Source of the DNA: Novosphingobium subterraneum
GTDB lineage: Bacteria; Pseudomonadota; Alphaproteobacteria; Sphingomonadales; Sphingomonadaceae
Length of the DNA stretch: 64,000 nucleotides
NCBI RefSeq assembly: GCF_000807925.1
Contig: NZ_JRVC01000024.1
Coordinates: 1-64,000, forward strand
Direction: 5' to 3'
In this document: positions 34,049 to 42,827 of the stretch, one piece after another
Layout: every line of letters begins with the position of its first letter
How positions within the stretch are numbered: the first letter of the stretch is position 1
Notes under the pieces: model-generated
Told to the model about the DNA's origin: nothing
What the model saw: the letters and a program-made list of their open reading frames with translations, nothing else
Databases searched by the model: none
Made by a program: the position numbers and the translations under genes

Positions 34049-36592
34049 TCAGCGGTTGGGATGAGCGATGCGCTCGATGGCATCGGCGAGCTGGTGCCCG
34101 CGCGCGATCTCGGCATCGATGGCGGCGAAGGTTTGGGGCGAACTCGAGAAGAGCGTTGCCGAATAGTCATCTAGCACGAGCCGCCCGATCGCCTCGGTCT
34201 CCGGCCCCTTGATGAACACCTCGGAATAGTCGCTCCCGGAGCGCTTGAGACTGCGGATCAGCGTCTCGGTGCGATCGTCCATATCGAGGCGCTTGCTCGC
34301 CTTGAAATCGGCGATCGTCTCCGGCTTCTGCTGGAGGATCAGCATCCAGTCGCTGTTCTCGAGCGCCGCCGTTGCCCCGTCGGACTTGTAGTAGTCGTTG
34401 AGCGACTGGGTAGCGGTCGCCAGCGCGCCGCCATACTTGCGGCAGGTGCGGGCGTAGGTTTCGACGAATTCACCCATCGAGCCGCCCTTGAGCATCGACC
34501 AGGCTTCATCGATCAGCAGGAGCTTGCGCAGCGACCTCGGGCTTCGCGTCATCGCCTGGCTGGTCATGAACATGATGGCTGAGAGGACGACGCTGCGCAG
34601 ATCCTCCCGGCTCGCAAGGTCGGACATCTCGAAGACCGTGAAGTCCGCATCGAGGTCGAGGCTTGCCTGGCCTTCGAAGAAGGCGCCGTAAGTTCCGCCC
34701 GCCATGTAGGGGGCAAGCGCGGTTGCGATATCAGCGGCAGTGTCATGGCCGAGACTGGCCAGCATCTCGCCGACGGTCGTAACTGTGGCAGCCGCGCCGT
34801 GCTGCGCCCAGACGAGGTTGACCGCCCGGTCGATCAATCCGCGCTCAGTATCCGTCAGCTTCGCGCTGTGGCGAGCCATTTGCCCGACGATGGCCTTGAT
34901 CATCCCGAAGCAGTCGAGACGGTAGTCCTCGTCTTCGGCGGCGCGGGTCGCATCGATCATCGAGAACGGGTTGAGACAGAAGCCCGCTGCAATTGTGAAC
35001 TCGACAAAGCGGCCGCCCTGCAGCTTGACCGAGTGCTCGAAGCTGCGGCCATCGTCGATCACGACCACCTGGGCGCCGGCGCCGCGCAGCGCGGCGCACA
35101 TCTCCTGGAGCAGCACCGACTTGCCCGATCCCGACTTGCCGCAGATCGCAACATTGTGGTTGCCGGCCTCGTTCTCGAACGGCGACCAGAAAAAGGGCTG
35201 GCCGCGCCGCCCGACGAACAGCAGGTGGGGGTGGGCGCTGCCGAGATACTCGCCCTGCATGGGCGCGATATTGGCGGCGGTGGTCGACAACACAGTCTTG
35301 AACCGCTTCAGCCGCTCCATGTCGGTGCCGAGCCCGTCAGCCAGGGTGAGCGGCATCGCGGCGAGCAATCCCTGGATCTGGAGATAGCGCTCGTCGGTAA
35401 GGTCCCAGCCCGCCGCCTTGTAGATCGATTTGATCGCGCGTTCGTGGCGATCTCCCTGGCCCAGCGGTGAATAGGTCGTGACACCGTAGAAAACCCGCAC
35501 GAGACGGCGGCCTTCCTGGAGCTCGGCCTGAACATGCTGCCACTCGGCGGCCTGTTCGCCGATCCGAGGCAGGAACCGCGCGCTGCGGGTTCCGGCGAGG
35601 CTGGTCGTCCGCATGAACTTGAATCCGGCCTTCGCCGATGCAGCCTCCTGATCCGGATAAACGAGACACAGCATGGTGGCGGCGGGGCAGGGGAAGCGCA
35701 GCTTGTCGGTGAACAGGTCGCCGATCAGCCGCGCGCATTCCCACGGGGCCCAGCGCGATGGCATGTTGCGTACGGCAAAATGCCGGACATCGAAGGCATC
35801 GGGATAGACGGTCCCGATCTCGGGCACGCCGTCATTGACCTTGCCAGTGGGACGGAAACGCTCGGTCACGAGCCGCATGCGATCTTCAGCCACCACCAGT
35901 TCGATGTCGTGGCGGATCGCCTGGGCGGCGATTGGATCATTCGGGTTGTAGGGCACCGCATCGTCCTGCGGGGCGGTGGTGGGCGAAGTCAGATCATCGA
36001 TGACAGCGATGAGCGCTTCCGGCCCGACTTCGACCACGCCGAGATTGAGCGACTTGAGCATCGCCACCAGCCCATCGCGGGTCTGCTTGAGATCCTCGTT
36101 GCTGACCGACTTGGAGGTCGGCACCCCGACCGAGACGATGACCTGGTGGTGACGGGCGTGGAACGGCGCGTCCGGCGAGCCGGATTCCCAAACGAGCGAA
36201 TAGAGCCGCCGGGCTCGGTGCCGGGCAATTGCCTCGTACACGCCGCCTTGCATGTACCGCGGCGCGAACCACGGGCCGACGATCCTGCTGATACGCGGAC
36301 TGGCAAGGTGGAGAACCTGAAGGCAGGCGCCTGCTGGCAGGCCTTCCGAGAAGAACTGTCCCAGGATTTCCCCGGTGCGCTCGTCAGCACCGATCAGCGG
36401 CGTGACCGAGAGGACGAAGCCTTTCGAGCGCGCGTTGAAGTAGAGCCGGGTTGCCGGATCATAGACCCGGTAGGGGAGCCAGTCGGAGAGCATATCGACC
36501 ATGAGCTGCGGACGGGCTTTGTCGGCGTGTTCGGCATCACCCAGCAATCCGCTGAGCAGCCGATCGACGACGGTCTTGAGTTGTTCGGCCAT
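34049..36592 (-). CDS. traC: Type-F T4SS ATPase TraC
   Basis: The cytoplasmic/peripheral VirB4-type ATPase that energises pilus assembly, about 847 residues as in F (875). The N-terminal TraC_F_IV domain contains DWLPYRVYDPATRLYFNARSKGFVLSVTPLIGADERTGEIL. Walker A, CGKSGSGKSVLLQEM, lies at about 485-499. Walker B and downstream blocks are KLLLIDEAWSMLKGG and ARTCRKYGGALATATQSLNDYY. ATG 36592 immediately follows the traV stop; an in-frame GTG three bases upstream is possible. Confidence 0.94.
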   Translation of the reverse strand: MAEQLKTVVDRLLSGLLGDAEHADKARPQLMVDMLSDWLPYRVYDPATRLYFNARSKGFVLSVTPLIGADERTGEILGQFFSEGLPAGACLQVLHLASPRISRIVGPWFAPRYMQGGVYEAIARHRARRLYSLVWESGSPDAPFHARHHQVIVSVGVPTSKSVSNEDLKQTRDGLVAMLKSLNLGVVEVGPEALIAVIDDLTSPTTAPQDDAVPYNPNDPIAAQAIRHDIELVVAEDRMRLVTERFRPTGKVNDGVPEIGTVYPDAFDVRHFAVRNMPSRWAPWECARLIGDLFTDKLRFPCPAATMLCLVYPDQEAASAKAGFKFMRTTSLAGTRSARFLPRIGEQAAEWQHVQAELQEGRRLVRVFYGVTTYSPLGQGDRHERAIKSIYKAAGWDLTDERYLQIQGLLAAMPLTLADGLGTDMERLKRFKTVLSTTAANIAPMQGEYLGSAHPHLLFVGRRGQPFFWSPFENEAGNHNVAICGKSGSGKSVLLQEMCAALRGAGAQVVVIDDGRSFEHSVKLQGGRFVEFTIAAGFCLNPFSMIDATRAAEDEDYRLDCFGMIKAIVGQMARHSAKLTDTERGLIDRAVNLVWAQHGAAATVTTVGEMLASLGHDTAADIATALAPYMAGGTYGAFFEGQASLDLDADFTVFEMSDLASREDLRSVVLSAIMFMTSQAMTRSPRSLRKLLLIDEAWSMLKGGSMGEFVETYARTCRKYGGALATATQSLNDYYKSDGATAALENSDWMLILQQKPETIADFKASKRLDMDDRTETLIRSLKRSGSDYSEVFIKGPETEAIGRLVLDDYSATLFSSSPQTFAAIDAEIARGHQLADAIERIAHPNR

Positions 36593-37401
36593 CACTTGGG
36601 TTCCTTGGGCTGCGAGGTGCTGACGATCGGCTGTTCGCCGGTTCTGACTGACGGGCGGATTGCGGCCTTTGCGGCTTCAATCGCCGCTGCGCTCGGGAAC
36701 ACCGGAGTGCTCTGCCCCGCCTCAGGCCGAGGGGCTCGATCACGCGGGGGAGGCGACGTGTCGAACCCCTCGACCGCCGGTGCCTTGGCACCGGCAACGG
36801 CCTCGCGCGCCGTGGAGGGGAGGGCCAGCGGCGAGGCATCTGAAGTTTCGTTGAAGGGACTGGGGGCATCGGCGCCCCAGATGCCGCCAGCCTGACCCGC
36901 GTCGTCGCGTGCAGACGAGAAGGGCGACGCCTCGTCAGCTACGTTCGGGTCTCCTTCCGCACCGTCCGGTGCTGGGGCTCTCTGAGCGGCTTTCAGCTGC
37001 CGACGGACCTGGCGCATCAGGGATCCGCCCTGGCCCTCGCCCGCCTTGCGGCGCAGCTCGGTGGCCCAGCGCGGATTTTCGACGACGGTCCAGGCGACCG
37101 CTTCGTCATGCAGCGTTCCAGCTTCATCGACATGAGCGGGGAAGACGACGCGCAAGGTGCGTTCCGCTGTGCGGCTGGTGTCGGCATCCACGACGCCTGA
37201 CCTCTGCCGCGCGTCAGCATGGAGCAGCGCGCCGTTCGACAGATTGTCAGTCGCCTTGGCATCGATGATGTGAGCCGGTGCGCAGTCGCCCTTCGGCGCG
37301 CGGCAGGTGAAATCGCCCTCGACGTTGGTGCCGAACGTGGCGCAGCCACTGGCAAGACCGGCCAGACAGGCGCAGGCAAGGAGACGTGTCGGAAAAAGCA
37401 T
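36592..37401 (-). CDS. traV: Type-F T4SS outer-membrane lipoprotein TraV
   Basis: A lipoprotein of 269 residues. It has a signal peptide with lipobox LAGLASGCATFG (lipidated Cys near residue 20), then the TraV hallmark VEGDFTCRAPKGDCAPAH. A long Pro/Ala-rich C-terminal part extends well beyond the 171 residues of F TraV. With TraB and TraK it forms the envelope-spanning core complex. ATG 37401 is chosen over earlier codons because it gives a proper signal peptide. Confidence 0.85.
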   Translation of the reverse strand: MLFPTRLLACACLAGLASGCATFGTNVEGDFTCRAPKGDCAPAHIIDAKATDNLSNGALLHADARQRSGVVDADTSRTAERTLRVVFPAHVDEAGTLHDEAVAWTVVENPRWATELRRKAGEGQGGSLMRQVRRQLKAAQRAPAPDGAEGDPNVADEASPFSSARDDAGQAGGIWGADAPSPFNETSDASPLALPSTAREAVAGAKAPAVEGFDTSPPPRDRAPRPEAGQSTPVFPSAAAIEAAKAAIRPSVRTGEQPIVSTSQPKEPK

Positions 37402-37405
37402 GGGT

Positions 37406-38320
37406 CTATCCTTTGGGAGCAGGGGTGGGCGCCAGGGATGGGCCAGCGCGCAGGAAGTCCCGGAGCACAGCGGCAGGCCGGAAGCCTTCGAGAACGGCGC
37501 CATCGGCGGGGCGCACGATCACAGGGGTGCCGCCAAAACCGTGGGCCCGCGCGAAGGCCTCGTTGGCATCGAGACCGCTTGTGTCGCAGGGTTTGGGATT
37601 GGCGAGCGCCAGACCCGAATAGGCCATATGTAGCGCCAGCTCAGGCTGCGGCGAGCACAGCACCCGTTCGGCATCGCGCCGGCTTTCCGCCCCGAAGATC
37701 GAGATTGGCCGCTCTTCAACCCGCGCCCCGATCGCCTTCAATTCGGCCTCGAGCTTCTTGCAATAGCCGCAGTGGAAGTCTGAAAAGACGACGACACGTG
37801 GACCATCGGCCGGTCCCCAGGTGATGGCGCCTTTGGCGGGAAGCTTGCCGAGCGGGACATGTCGCGGTGCCGCGTTTCGATCTGAAGCTGCGGCTGCGCT
37901 CGGGCCGCCTTCCGCTTGCGTCTCGGGATTGCTGCGCCGAGCTGCTCCCGATGCCAACAGGTCGGGATTGAGGGCAAGCAATCGGGCGGCCGTCAGATCC
38001 TGACGGGCTTCCATGTCGTAGACCCGGCCGATTACCAGATACTTTGCAGCCCGGTCGACGTAGAAGAGCGTCGATTTGGACGCGACCTCGCACAGGCCGC
38101 CAAGGCCCTTGCAGTTGATCGCGTCGATCGGCGTCTTGGGCAGGCGCAGCTTGAGCGCCTCTCGAACTTTCGCCGTGTCCGGAGCGGCAGCAGGGGCAGC
38201 GAGGCTTGCCACACCCCATCCCGTCGCGGCCGACACGGCGATGATCGCCGCCAGTCCGGCGCTGGTACGCAACCAGCGGCGCCGACGATTGTCCTGCTCG
38301 AGGAGAGTATTTTCGATCAT
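37406..38320 (-). CDS. DsbC-family thiol:disulfide interchange protein
   Basis: A membrane-anchored or exported protein of 304 residues with an N-terminal hydrophobic segment (about 18-44), a DsbC dimerisation-like region (LKLRLPKTPIDAINCKGLGGLCEV) and a thioredoxin-fold domain whose active site is VVVFSDFHCGYCKKLEAEL. The CGYC pair is the standard DsbC/DsbG motif. A DsbC gene between traB and traV is characteristic of one branch of F-type systems and would isomerise disulfides in the Cys-rich TraN, TraU and TraH. It is coupled to traB by ATGA. Confidence 0.88.
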   Translation of the reverse strand: MIENTLLEQDNRRRRWLRTSAGLAAIIAVSAATGWGVASLAAPAAAPDTAKVREALKLRLPKTPIDAINCKGLGGLCEVASKSTLFYVDRAAKYLVIGRVYDMEARQDLTAARLLALNPDLLASGAARRSNPETQAEGGPSAAAASDRNAAPRHVPLGKLPAKGAITWGPADGPRVVVFSDFHCGYCKKLEAELKAIGARVEERPISIFGAESRRDAERVLCSPQPELALHMAYSGLALANPKPCDTSGLDANEAFARAHGFGGTPVIVRPADGAVLEGFRPAAVLRDFLRAGPSLAPTPAPKG

Positions 38321-39657
38321 TGGGAGTTCCTCACGTAGACGCCGTCGAGGAACACGATCTCGACATCGATGCCGGTCGGCATCTCGACGACGGGTTGGTA
38401 CTGTTCGGCGCGCTCGATCAGGTATTTGCTGACCGTGTCGGCAGCGTCGGCGGCACCCTGGCCAAGCCCGCCACCGAGAATGTCGCCGGCCGAGAGCTTG
38501 GAGCGACTGCCGTCGGGGTTGGTCGTGACGCCGGAAAAGACGCTGTTGGCATTGGCCGAGAAGCCGCGCCCGAAGCCGCCGACGATCCCGGCCAGCAGGG
38601 CCTGGCTGACAAGGCTGCCTTCGCGGCTGACGACGCGGCCGCGGACCCCGGACTTGCCGGCGAAGCTGATGAAGCCTTTGACCTCGCTCACTGCGACCCT
38701 GCCGCCAGGCTGATCGCAGGTCATGCGGGCGAGCTTCACGTAGACCTTCTCACTGCTGAGATCCCCGCGTGCCGCGCCGTTGACAACGCAGCCCTGGATC
38801 CGGGTGGTCAGAACCTTTCCGTTCTGCATGACCGAACGAGCAGGGCCGGTGATCCGAAGCACCACAGGCAGCGGATCGGTCTGGCTTGCGACGCCTGCCG
38901 AGGCATCGACGCCGACGATTACGCGTGCCGGCGCGTAGGAGTTGGGCGGCAGGTAATCGGGCGAATCCTCGACGACGACCGGTGGCGCATCGGGCCGGCC
39001 CACACGGAGGCCATTGGTCGTTGCCTTGTCGGAGCTGAAGCTCATCAGCTTCACCTCGCCAGGCGACGAGATCATGCCGCCCTGGGGATCGCCTGCTGCG
39101 GCGCCGGTACTGGTCTGAGGTGACCGGGCCCTTGCGTCATAGGCGCCTGCCTGCGGCCCATAAGCCGGTGGCGGTACAGCCGGTGCCGGTGATGCAGGCT
39201 GCGCGGCAAGCCGGGTCTTGAGCTCGGCGTTCTCTGCCGAGATAGCATCGATCGCAGCTTGTCCATCGACACGCATGGCCTGGTTCTCGGCTTTGAGAGC
39301 TGCCAGCTGCGCCTCGATCTCCGTCCGCGGGACGCTCCCATCCTTCAGCGCCTTCTGCTCGCGGGTGACCGCATCGAGCCTGTTGCCGTAGGTCGCGACG
39401 AACTCGCGCTGGGACAGGTCGCGGTTGACCAGGCCTGCCGTGTCGATCGTCTGCGCCGCATTGGGATCGCCGGTCTTGGCCTTGTCGTCGCCGCCAAGGA
39501 TGAACCAGCTTCCGCCGATGAGGGCGAGTGCTCCCAGCGACCCCAGCAGCAGCTTCTGACGGCGCGCGGTGCGGGCGTTGAGCCCGGAAAGTTCGGACGA
39601 TGCCGCGCTCTCGGCCTGCAAAGGGGCAGTGCTTGGCGTATGGGGTGCATCAGTCAT
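38317..39657 (-). CDS. traB: Type-F T4SS core protein TraB (VirB10-like)
   Basis: An inner-membrane-anchored VirB10-family protein of 446 residues. It has a cytoplasmic Ser/Ala-rich N-terminus, one transmembrane segment (KLLLGSLGALALIGGSWFILGG), a coiled-coil region (about 80-150) and a Pro-rich spacer. The C-terminal beta-barrel domain contains VIVGVDASAGVASQTDPLPVVLRITGPA and VNGAARGDLSSEKVYVKLARMTC. It links inner membrane, TraK and TraV. ATG 39657 overlaps traK by eight bases. Confidence 0.92.
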   Translation of the reverse strand: MTDAPHTPSTAPLQAESAASSELSGLNARTARRQKLLLGSLGALALIGGSWFILGGDDKAKTGDPNAAQTIDTAGLVNRDLSQREFVATYGNRLDAVTREQKALKDGSVPRTEIEAQLAALKAENQAMRVDGQAAIDAISAENAELKTRLAAQPASPAPAVPPPAYGPQAGAYDARARSPQTSTGAAAGDPQGGMISSPGEVKLMSFSSDKATTNGLRVGRPDAPPVVVEDSPDYLPPNSYAPARVIVGVDASAGVASQTDPLPVVLRITGPARSVMQNGKVLTTRIQGCVVNGAARGDLSSEKVYVKLARMTCDQPGGRVAVSEVKGFISFAGKSGVRGRVVSREGSLVSQALLAGIVGGFGRGFSANANSVFSGVTTNPDGSRSKLSAGDILGGGLGQGAADAADTVSKYLIERAEQYQPVVEMPTGIDVEIVFLDGVYVRNSQ

Positions 39658-40405
39658 TGCCGGTCTCCCCGCTTGCGCCGACAACAAAGGCGGTTGTGCT
39701 GGCCCCGGGCTCAAGCTTCGGATCGGCGATCGAGACGGCGAGCGTGTCGCGCGGTGCGAGATCGCGTTCGGCGAGCGTCACGGGTTTCGTTCCGCGATTG
39801 TGGATGCGGACGACCTTCCCAGTGAGGCTGGCGCCGCGATAATCAGCGATGAGCTGGACTTCGAGATCGCCGACCCGTGCGGGTATGGCAGTCGATTGGC
39901 GGACCTCGAAACCGTCGACCGTCCGGTCATTGGCCATCGCCTGGATGAGCCTGACGGCGCTGGTCTCGATCGGGGTCTGGCTTTCCCAATCCGCCGCCCG
40001 GTTCTTCGCGATGACGGGGTTGGTGATGAAGACCTGGGTCGCCGGAATTTGCTCAACCCGGCACGCCACCTTGTAGACGAAGCCCTTCTTGGTGGTGGTG
40101 AAGAAGCTGATCGACCGCGCCGCGTAAGTTTCCGGCACCGAGACATAGATGTCGCCGCGCACCGGCTCGCTGGTCACTGCAAAGTCGTTGTAGGGCGTGC
40201 CGGTCGAGATCTTGGAGACGCTGGCGAACTGGTCGTCGACCAATGCGAAGCGGGTCAGCTCGCGCGCTGAAACGCTGCACTCGATTCCGGCGCCGTCAGC
40301 CGTTTGCTTGAACTGGTCGGCGGCATGAGCGGGGGATGCTGCGGTGAGCAGAGCGGCCGCGCTCAGAAATAGACCCCGTGTATGGGTCCCTTTTCGGTAA
40401 GCCAT
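39650..40405 (-). CDS. traK: Type-F T4SS secretin-like protein TraK
   Basis: A periplasmic/outer-membrane VirB9-like protein of 251 residues. It has a signal peptide ending at SPAHA, a mature N-terminus with GIECSVSARELTRFALVDDQFASV, a central SEPVRGDIYVSVPE segment and a C-terminal all-beta region (VVRIHNRGTKPVTLAERDLAP). Sits with TraB and TraV in the core. The ATG at 40405 overlaps the traE stop as TGATG and has AAGGAGG upstream. Confidence 0.9.
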   Translation of the reverse strand: MAYRKGTHTRGLFLSAAALLTAASPAHAADQFKQTADGAGIECSVSARELTRFALVDDQFASVSKISTGTPYNDFAVTSEPVRGDIYVSVPETYAARSISFFTTTKKGFVYKVACRVEQIPATQVFITNPVIAKNRAADWESQTPIETSAVRLIQAMANDRTVDGFEVRQSTAIPARVGDLEVQLIADYRGASLTGKVVRIHNRGTKPVTLAERDLAPRDTLAVSIADPKLEPGASTTAFVVGASGETGND

Positions 40406-40977
40406 CACTGGGCCTCCTTCGATTTGTCCTGCGGGGGGAGCTGGGCAAACCCGGCGAGCGCCAGGCGCAGGCCGCGGTAAGTCCAGCTGAAGCGGAAACG
40501 GCGCTCGTCGCTGGCAATCACCTGCGCGCCGACGAAGGTCTTGAGCGTGCCGGTCACATCCGATGTCAGACCCTTGGGATCGACCGTCATCGACCGGATA
40601 ACGAATGCCTGGGTGACATCCGAGCCCCGCTGCTCTTCGACGATCCGGACGAGCTCGGCCTTGAGGCGGCCATAGCTTGCGGGATCTGCCAGCTTCAGGA
40701 TTTCGTTCATCCAGTAATCGAGGCCTTCCGGACTGCGATTGAGAAGAACAAGGGCCGCATCGCGGGTGACGAGCTCGAGATAATCGGCCTCGACCCCGGC
40801 ACTGCTCACGGTGAGCGCTTTGGGAACAGTCGGAACCAGCACCACTTCGCGGTCGCGGGTGGCGGCAAGGCTCCCTGCGATGACCAGTGCAAGGCCAAGG
40901 CCGGCGCTGGTGAGCGCAAAGAGGTTCCGCTGGCGCAGCAGCGATTGCTGCCGTTCGTGGGATATGTCGGAATACAT
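40405..40977 (-). CDS. traE: Type-F T4SS protein TraE (VirB5/VirB8-like)
   Basis: A 190-residue inner-membrane protein: short cytoplasmic N-terminus (MYSDISHERQQSLLRQRN), one transmembrane segment (LFALTSAGLGLALVIAGSLAA) and a periplasmic TraE domain with SVPKALTVSS-like start and LTVDPKGLTSDVTGTLKTFVGAQ. It takes the VirB8 role in F systems. ATG 40977 is preferred over a TTG 15 bases upstream. Confidence 0.9.
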   Translation of the reverse strand: MYSDISHERQQSLLRQRNLFALTSAGLGLALVIAGSLAATRDREVVLVPTVPKALTVSSAGVEADYLELVTRDAALVLLNRSPEGLDYWMNEILKLADPASYGRLKAELVRIVEEQRGSDVTQAFVIRSMTVDPKGLTSDVTGTLKTFVGAQVIASDERRFRFSWTYRGLRLALAGFAQLPPQDKSKEAQ

Positions 40978-40988
40978 GGAAGTGCCCC

Positions 40989-41276
40989 TCAACCGGCGAG
41001 TAGTCGGCAGTGGGAAGGCGGCGTTGCCTTGAGGCCCAGAAATCCTGCAGGCAGATACCAGTATGCGGCGTGGGCTACCCAGGAGCTGGCGCGTCCTGCT
41101 TTTGCCTTTCGCAATGCGAACCAGGCGCCGAAGGCGACTATGATGCCGATAAAGATATGCTGGGTGAGGATCCCCCAGGTGAAGGGGGCCAGCATTCCCG
41201 CGAACTCGTCGATGGTCCAGAAGCCGATAAGCTCCGGGTCATCGAGCCGTCGAGGAATGATGTATGGGTCTGCCAT
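40989..41276 (-). CDS. traL: Type-F T4SS protein TraL (VirB3-like)
   Basis: A 95-residue inner-membrane protein with the TraL opening YIIPRRLDDPELIGFWTIDEF and two hydrophobic segments (FTWGILTQHIFIGIIVAFGAWFAL; VAHAAYWYLPAGFLGL). Length and position between traA and traE are as in F. Confidence 0.9.
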   Translation of the reverse strand: MADPYIIPRRLDDPELIGFWTIDEFAGMLAPFTWGILTQHIFIGIIVAFGAWFALRKAKAGRASSWVAHAAYWYLPAGFLGLKATPPSHCRLLAG

Positions 41277-41302
41277 GGCGACGCCGCCTTCCCTTGCCGC
41301 GC

Positions 41303-41632
41303 TCAGATGACCGCGGTCACAACCGAGGTGACGATCGGAACACCCGTGCCGACACCGATGCCGACACCCACCGGAACGGCGACCTGGCCGAGCGAAAAAC
41401 GCCCGGATGCCAGACCGATCAGGCCGCCAGCGAGGCTGAGAACCGTGATGATCTTGCCGCCCGAGCCTTCCAGAAAGTCCGTGAACTTCGTGAGGGCTGG
41501 GGTGAAGGTCGTGTCAGCGCCGGCATAGGCGGCGCTCGCCGCAAGCGCCGCGATTGCGACCGGGATGGCAATGTTGAGGGTCTTGCCGAGACCCTTGACG
41601 CTGGCGCGCCGGGGGAGGGTGAGAGACTGCAT
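41303..41632 (-). CDS. traA: Type-F conjugative pilin TraA
   Basis: The pilin precursor, 109 residues. A long leader (about 37 residues, ending AASAAYAGA) precedes a mature region of two hydrophobic stretches (GGKIITVLSLAGGLIGLASG and VAVPVGVGIGVGTGVPIVTSVV) separated by a short polar turn, as in F-type pilins. First gene of the minus-strand transfer operon. Repeats in its leader region suggest regulated transcription. Confidence 0.85.
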   Translation of the reverse strand: MQSLTLPRRASVKGLGKTLNIAIPVAIAALAASAAYAGADTTFTPALTKFTDFLEGSGGKIITVLSLAGGLIGLASGRFSLGQVAVPVGVGIGVGTGVPIVTSVVTAVI

Positions 41633-41982
41633 GTGAAGCTCCGCTTGGAGGGGTGGTCACAGCGTTCTTGCGTTCGCTGTGTGTTCCACATGCATCTAGG
41701 AAATGTTCGTAGGAAAGTGTTCAGCGGCAATACCGTCTGGAGGTGGAAGGATGTGGACGCATCTTTTCCAGCTCAACGCATAAAATCGACGATAGAGACG
41801 TAAAACCAGTCTTTTTGTGTCGGTGAACGCCGTCACGGCAGCCGGGATTTGGCGACGACTCGGATAGAGGAGCTGACTCGCCTGTAAACGAGATGTTCCA
41901 TGTATGTTCTTTTCATTTTCCTACATGGGATGCTTCGCGATATGCCTGCGAATCGCATCAGTGCAGATGCAAGGAGACAGCC
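41633..41982. promoter_or_regulatory. Divergent control region of traA and regulator
   Basis: This gap drives the transfer operon leftward and a small DNA-binding regulator rightward. Three elements are visible. An inverted repeat CACAGCG/CGCTGTG (41658-41664, 41675-41681) lies in the traA leader. A direct repeat of TAGGAAA-(G)TGTTC occurs at 41697-41708 and 41710-41722. An inverted repeat CCATGTA/TACATGG (41898-41904, 41922-41928) lies 55 bases before the regulator start. These are candidate operators; the binding protein is inferred to be one of the two downstream regulators. Confidence 0.5.
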
Positions 41983-42444
41983 ATGCACCATCCAACCACC
42001 GTTGCCAGACCGGCTAATCAAAGTCTGGCTCGCGTGCTCGCCCATGCGATCGATGCCGGCGGCAAACCCCGCCACAGGATTGCCAGTGAATGCGGGATGC
42101 ACCGGGAGACCCTGCTTCGCGTAGCGCGTGGCGAGCGGCCTATCGGGCTCGACGAAGCAGCTCGTGTGCTTGCCGCCTGCGGAGCTCCCCCTCGCGCCAC
42201 AATGATTCTCGCGCTCGCCGGGCAGGAAGATCTCGCTTGCGAGTGGATGCATGGCGAGATGGGCGAATTTCTCGAAGAGTTCTTCACCAGCCTGCCCGTC
42301 CATCTGCAGCGGACCCTGGGACGACGGATTGAAGATCTGCGGCCTCGGTGGGCCAATGGCACCTCGCAGCTTGTGGCGCGAATGCTTGCCAAACACATCG
42401 ATGATTTCGCCAATCGCGACATCGCCATGTCGCTGTCACGGTAA
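41983..42444 (+). CDS. XRE-like helix-turn-helix regulator
   Basis: A 153-residue cytoplasmic protein. A lambda-repressor-like HTH spans about 15-60 (VLAHAIDAGGKPRHRIASECGMHRETLLRVARGERPIGLDEAARVLAACG), followed by an unrecognised helical C-terminal part. AAGGAGACAG before ATG 41983 fixes the start; earlier in-frame ATG 41893 lacks a site and overlaps the inverted repeat. It diverges from traA and is a good candidate for control of the transfer operon. Confidence 0.72.
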   Translation: MHHPTTVARPANQSLARVLAHAIDAGGKPRHRIASECGMHRETLLRVARGERPIGLDEAARVLAACGAPPRATMILALAGQEDLACEWMHGEMGEFLEEFFTSLPVHLQRTLGRRIEDLRPRWANGTSQLVARMLAKHIDDFANRDIAMSLSR

Positions 42445-42489
42445 GCCTGGGAGTTCGGAGGGGACCGAACTTTAGGATTGAGATGAGCA

Positions 42490-42732
42490 ATGTCGCATTC
42501 CGCACAAGATGAAACGCCCTACCTGCCGCCGGCGGAAACTGTGTCGCCGGCCCGACTTCTTCGACTGCCTGAAGTGATGGCCCGCGTCGGGCTGCGCCGT
42601 TCAGCCATCTATCAGCGGATGAGCGAAGGGCGTTTCCCAAGGTCACGATCACTCGGCCCCAAATGCGCCGTCTGGGTCGAGGTGGAAATCAACGCTTGGA
42701 TAGCCCAAGTGGCCGCCAATGGCAAAGGTTGA
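42490..42732 (+). CDS. AlpA-family DNA-binding protein
   Basis: An 80-residue protein with a MerR-like winged helix-turn-helix (LLRLPEVMARVGLRRSAIYQRMSEGRFPRSRSLGPKCAVWVEVEINAWI), the standard AlpA/excisionase arrangement. AlpA proteins regulate or excise integrated elements. It lies 45 bases behind the XRE-like regulator at the end of the transfer region, which suggests the transfer genes belong or belonged to an integrated element. Confidence 0.82.
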   Translation: MSHSAQDETPYLPPAETVSPARLLRLPEVMARVGLRRSAIYQRMSEGRFPRSRSLGPKCAVWVEVEINAWIAQVAANGKG

Positions 42733-42827
42733 CCCGGTACGCCATCGAACCATTTCTCTGGCGTCGCGCGGTTGCAGGGCTGGACCAATGTACTTAATCT
42801 GCCGGGCTCCGATCCTGAAGGAATCCC

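Noticed and set aside
35534..36895. 453-codon open frame on the plus strand
   Set aside because: Antisense to traC and traV; no family features, no start signal.
41833..42396. 187-codon minus-strand frame upstream of traA
   Set aside because: Antisense to the XRE-like regulator, which has a good start and a recognisable helix-turn-helix.
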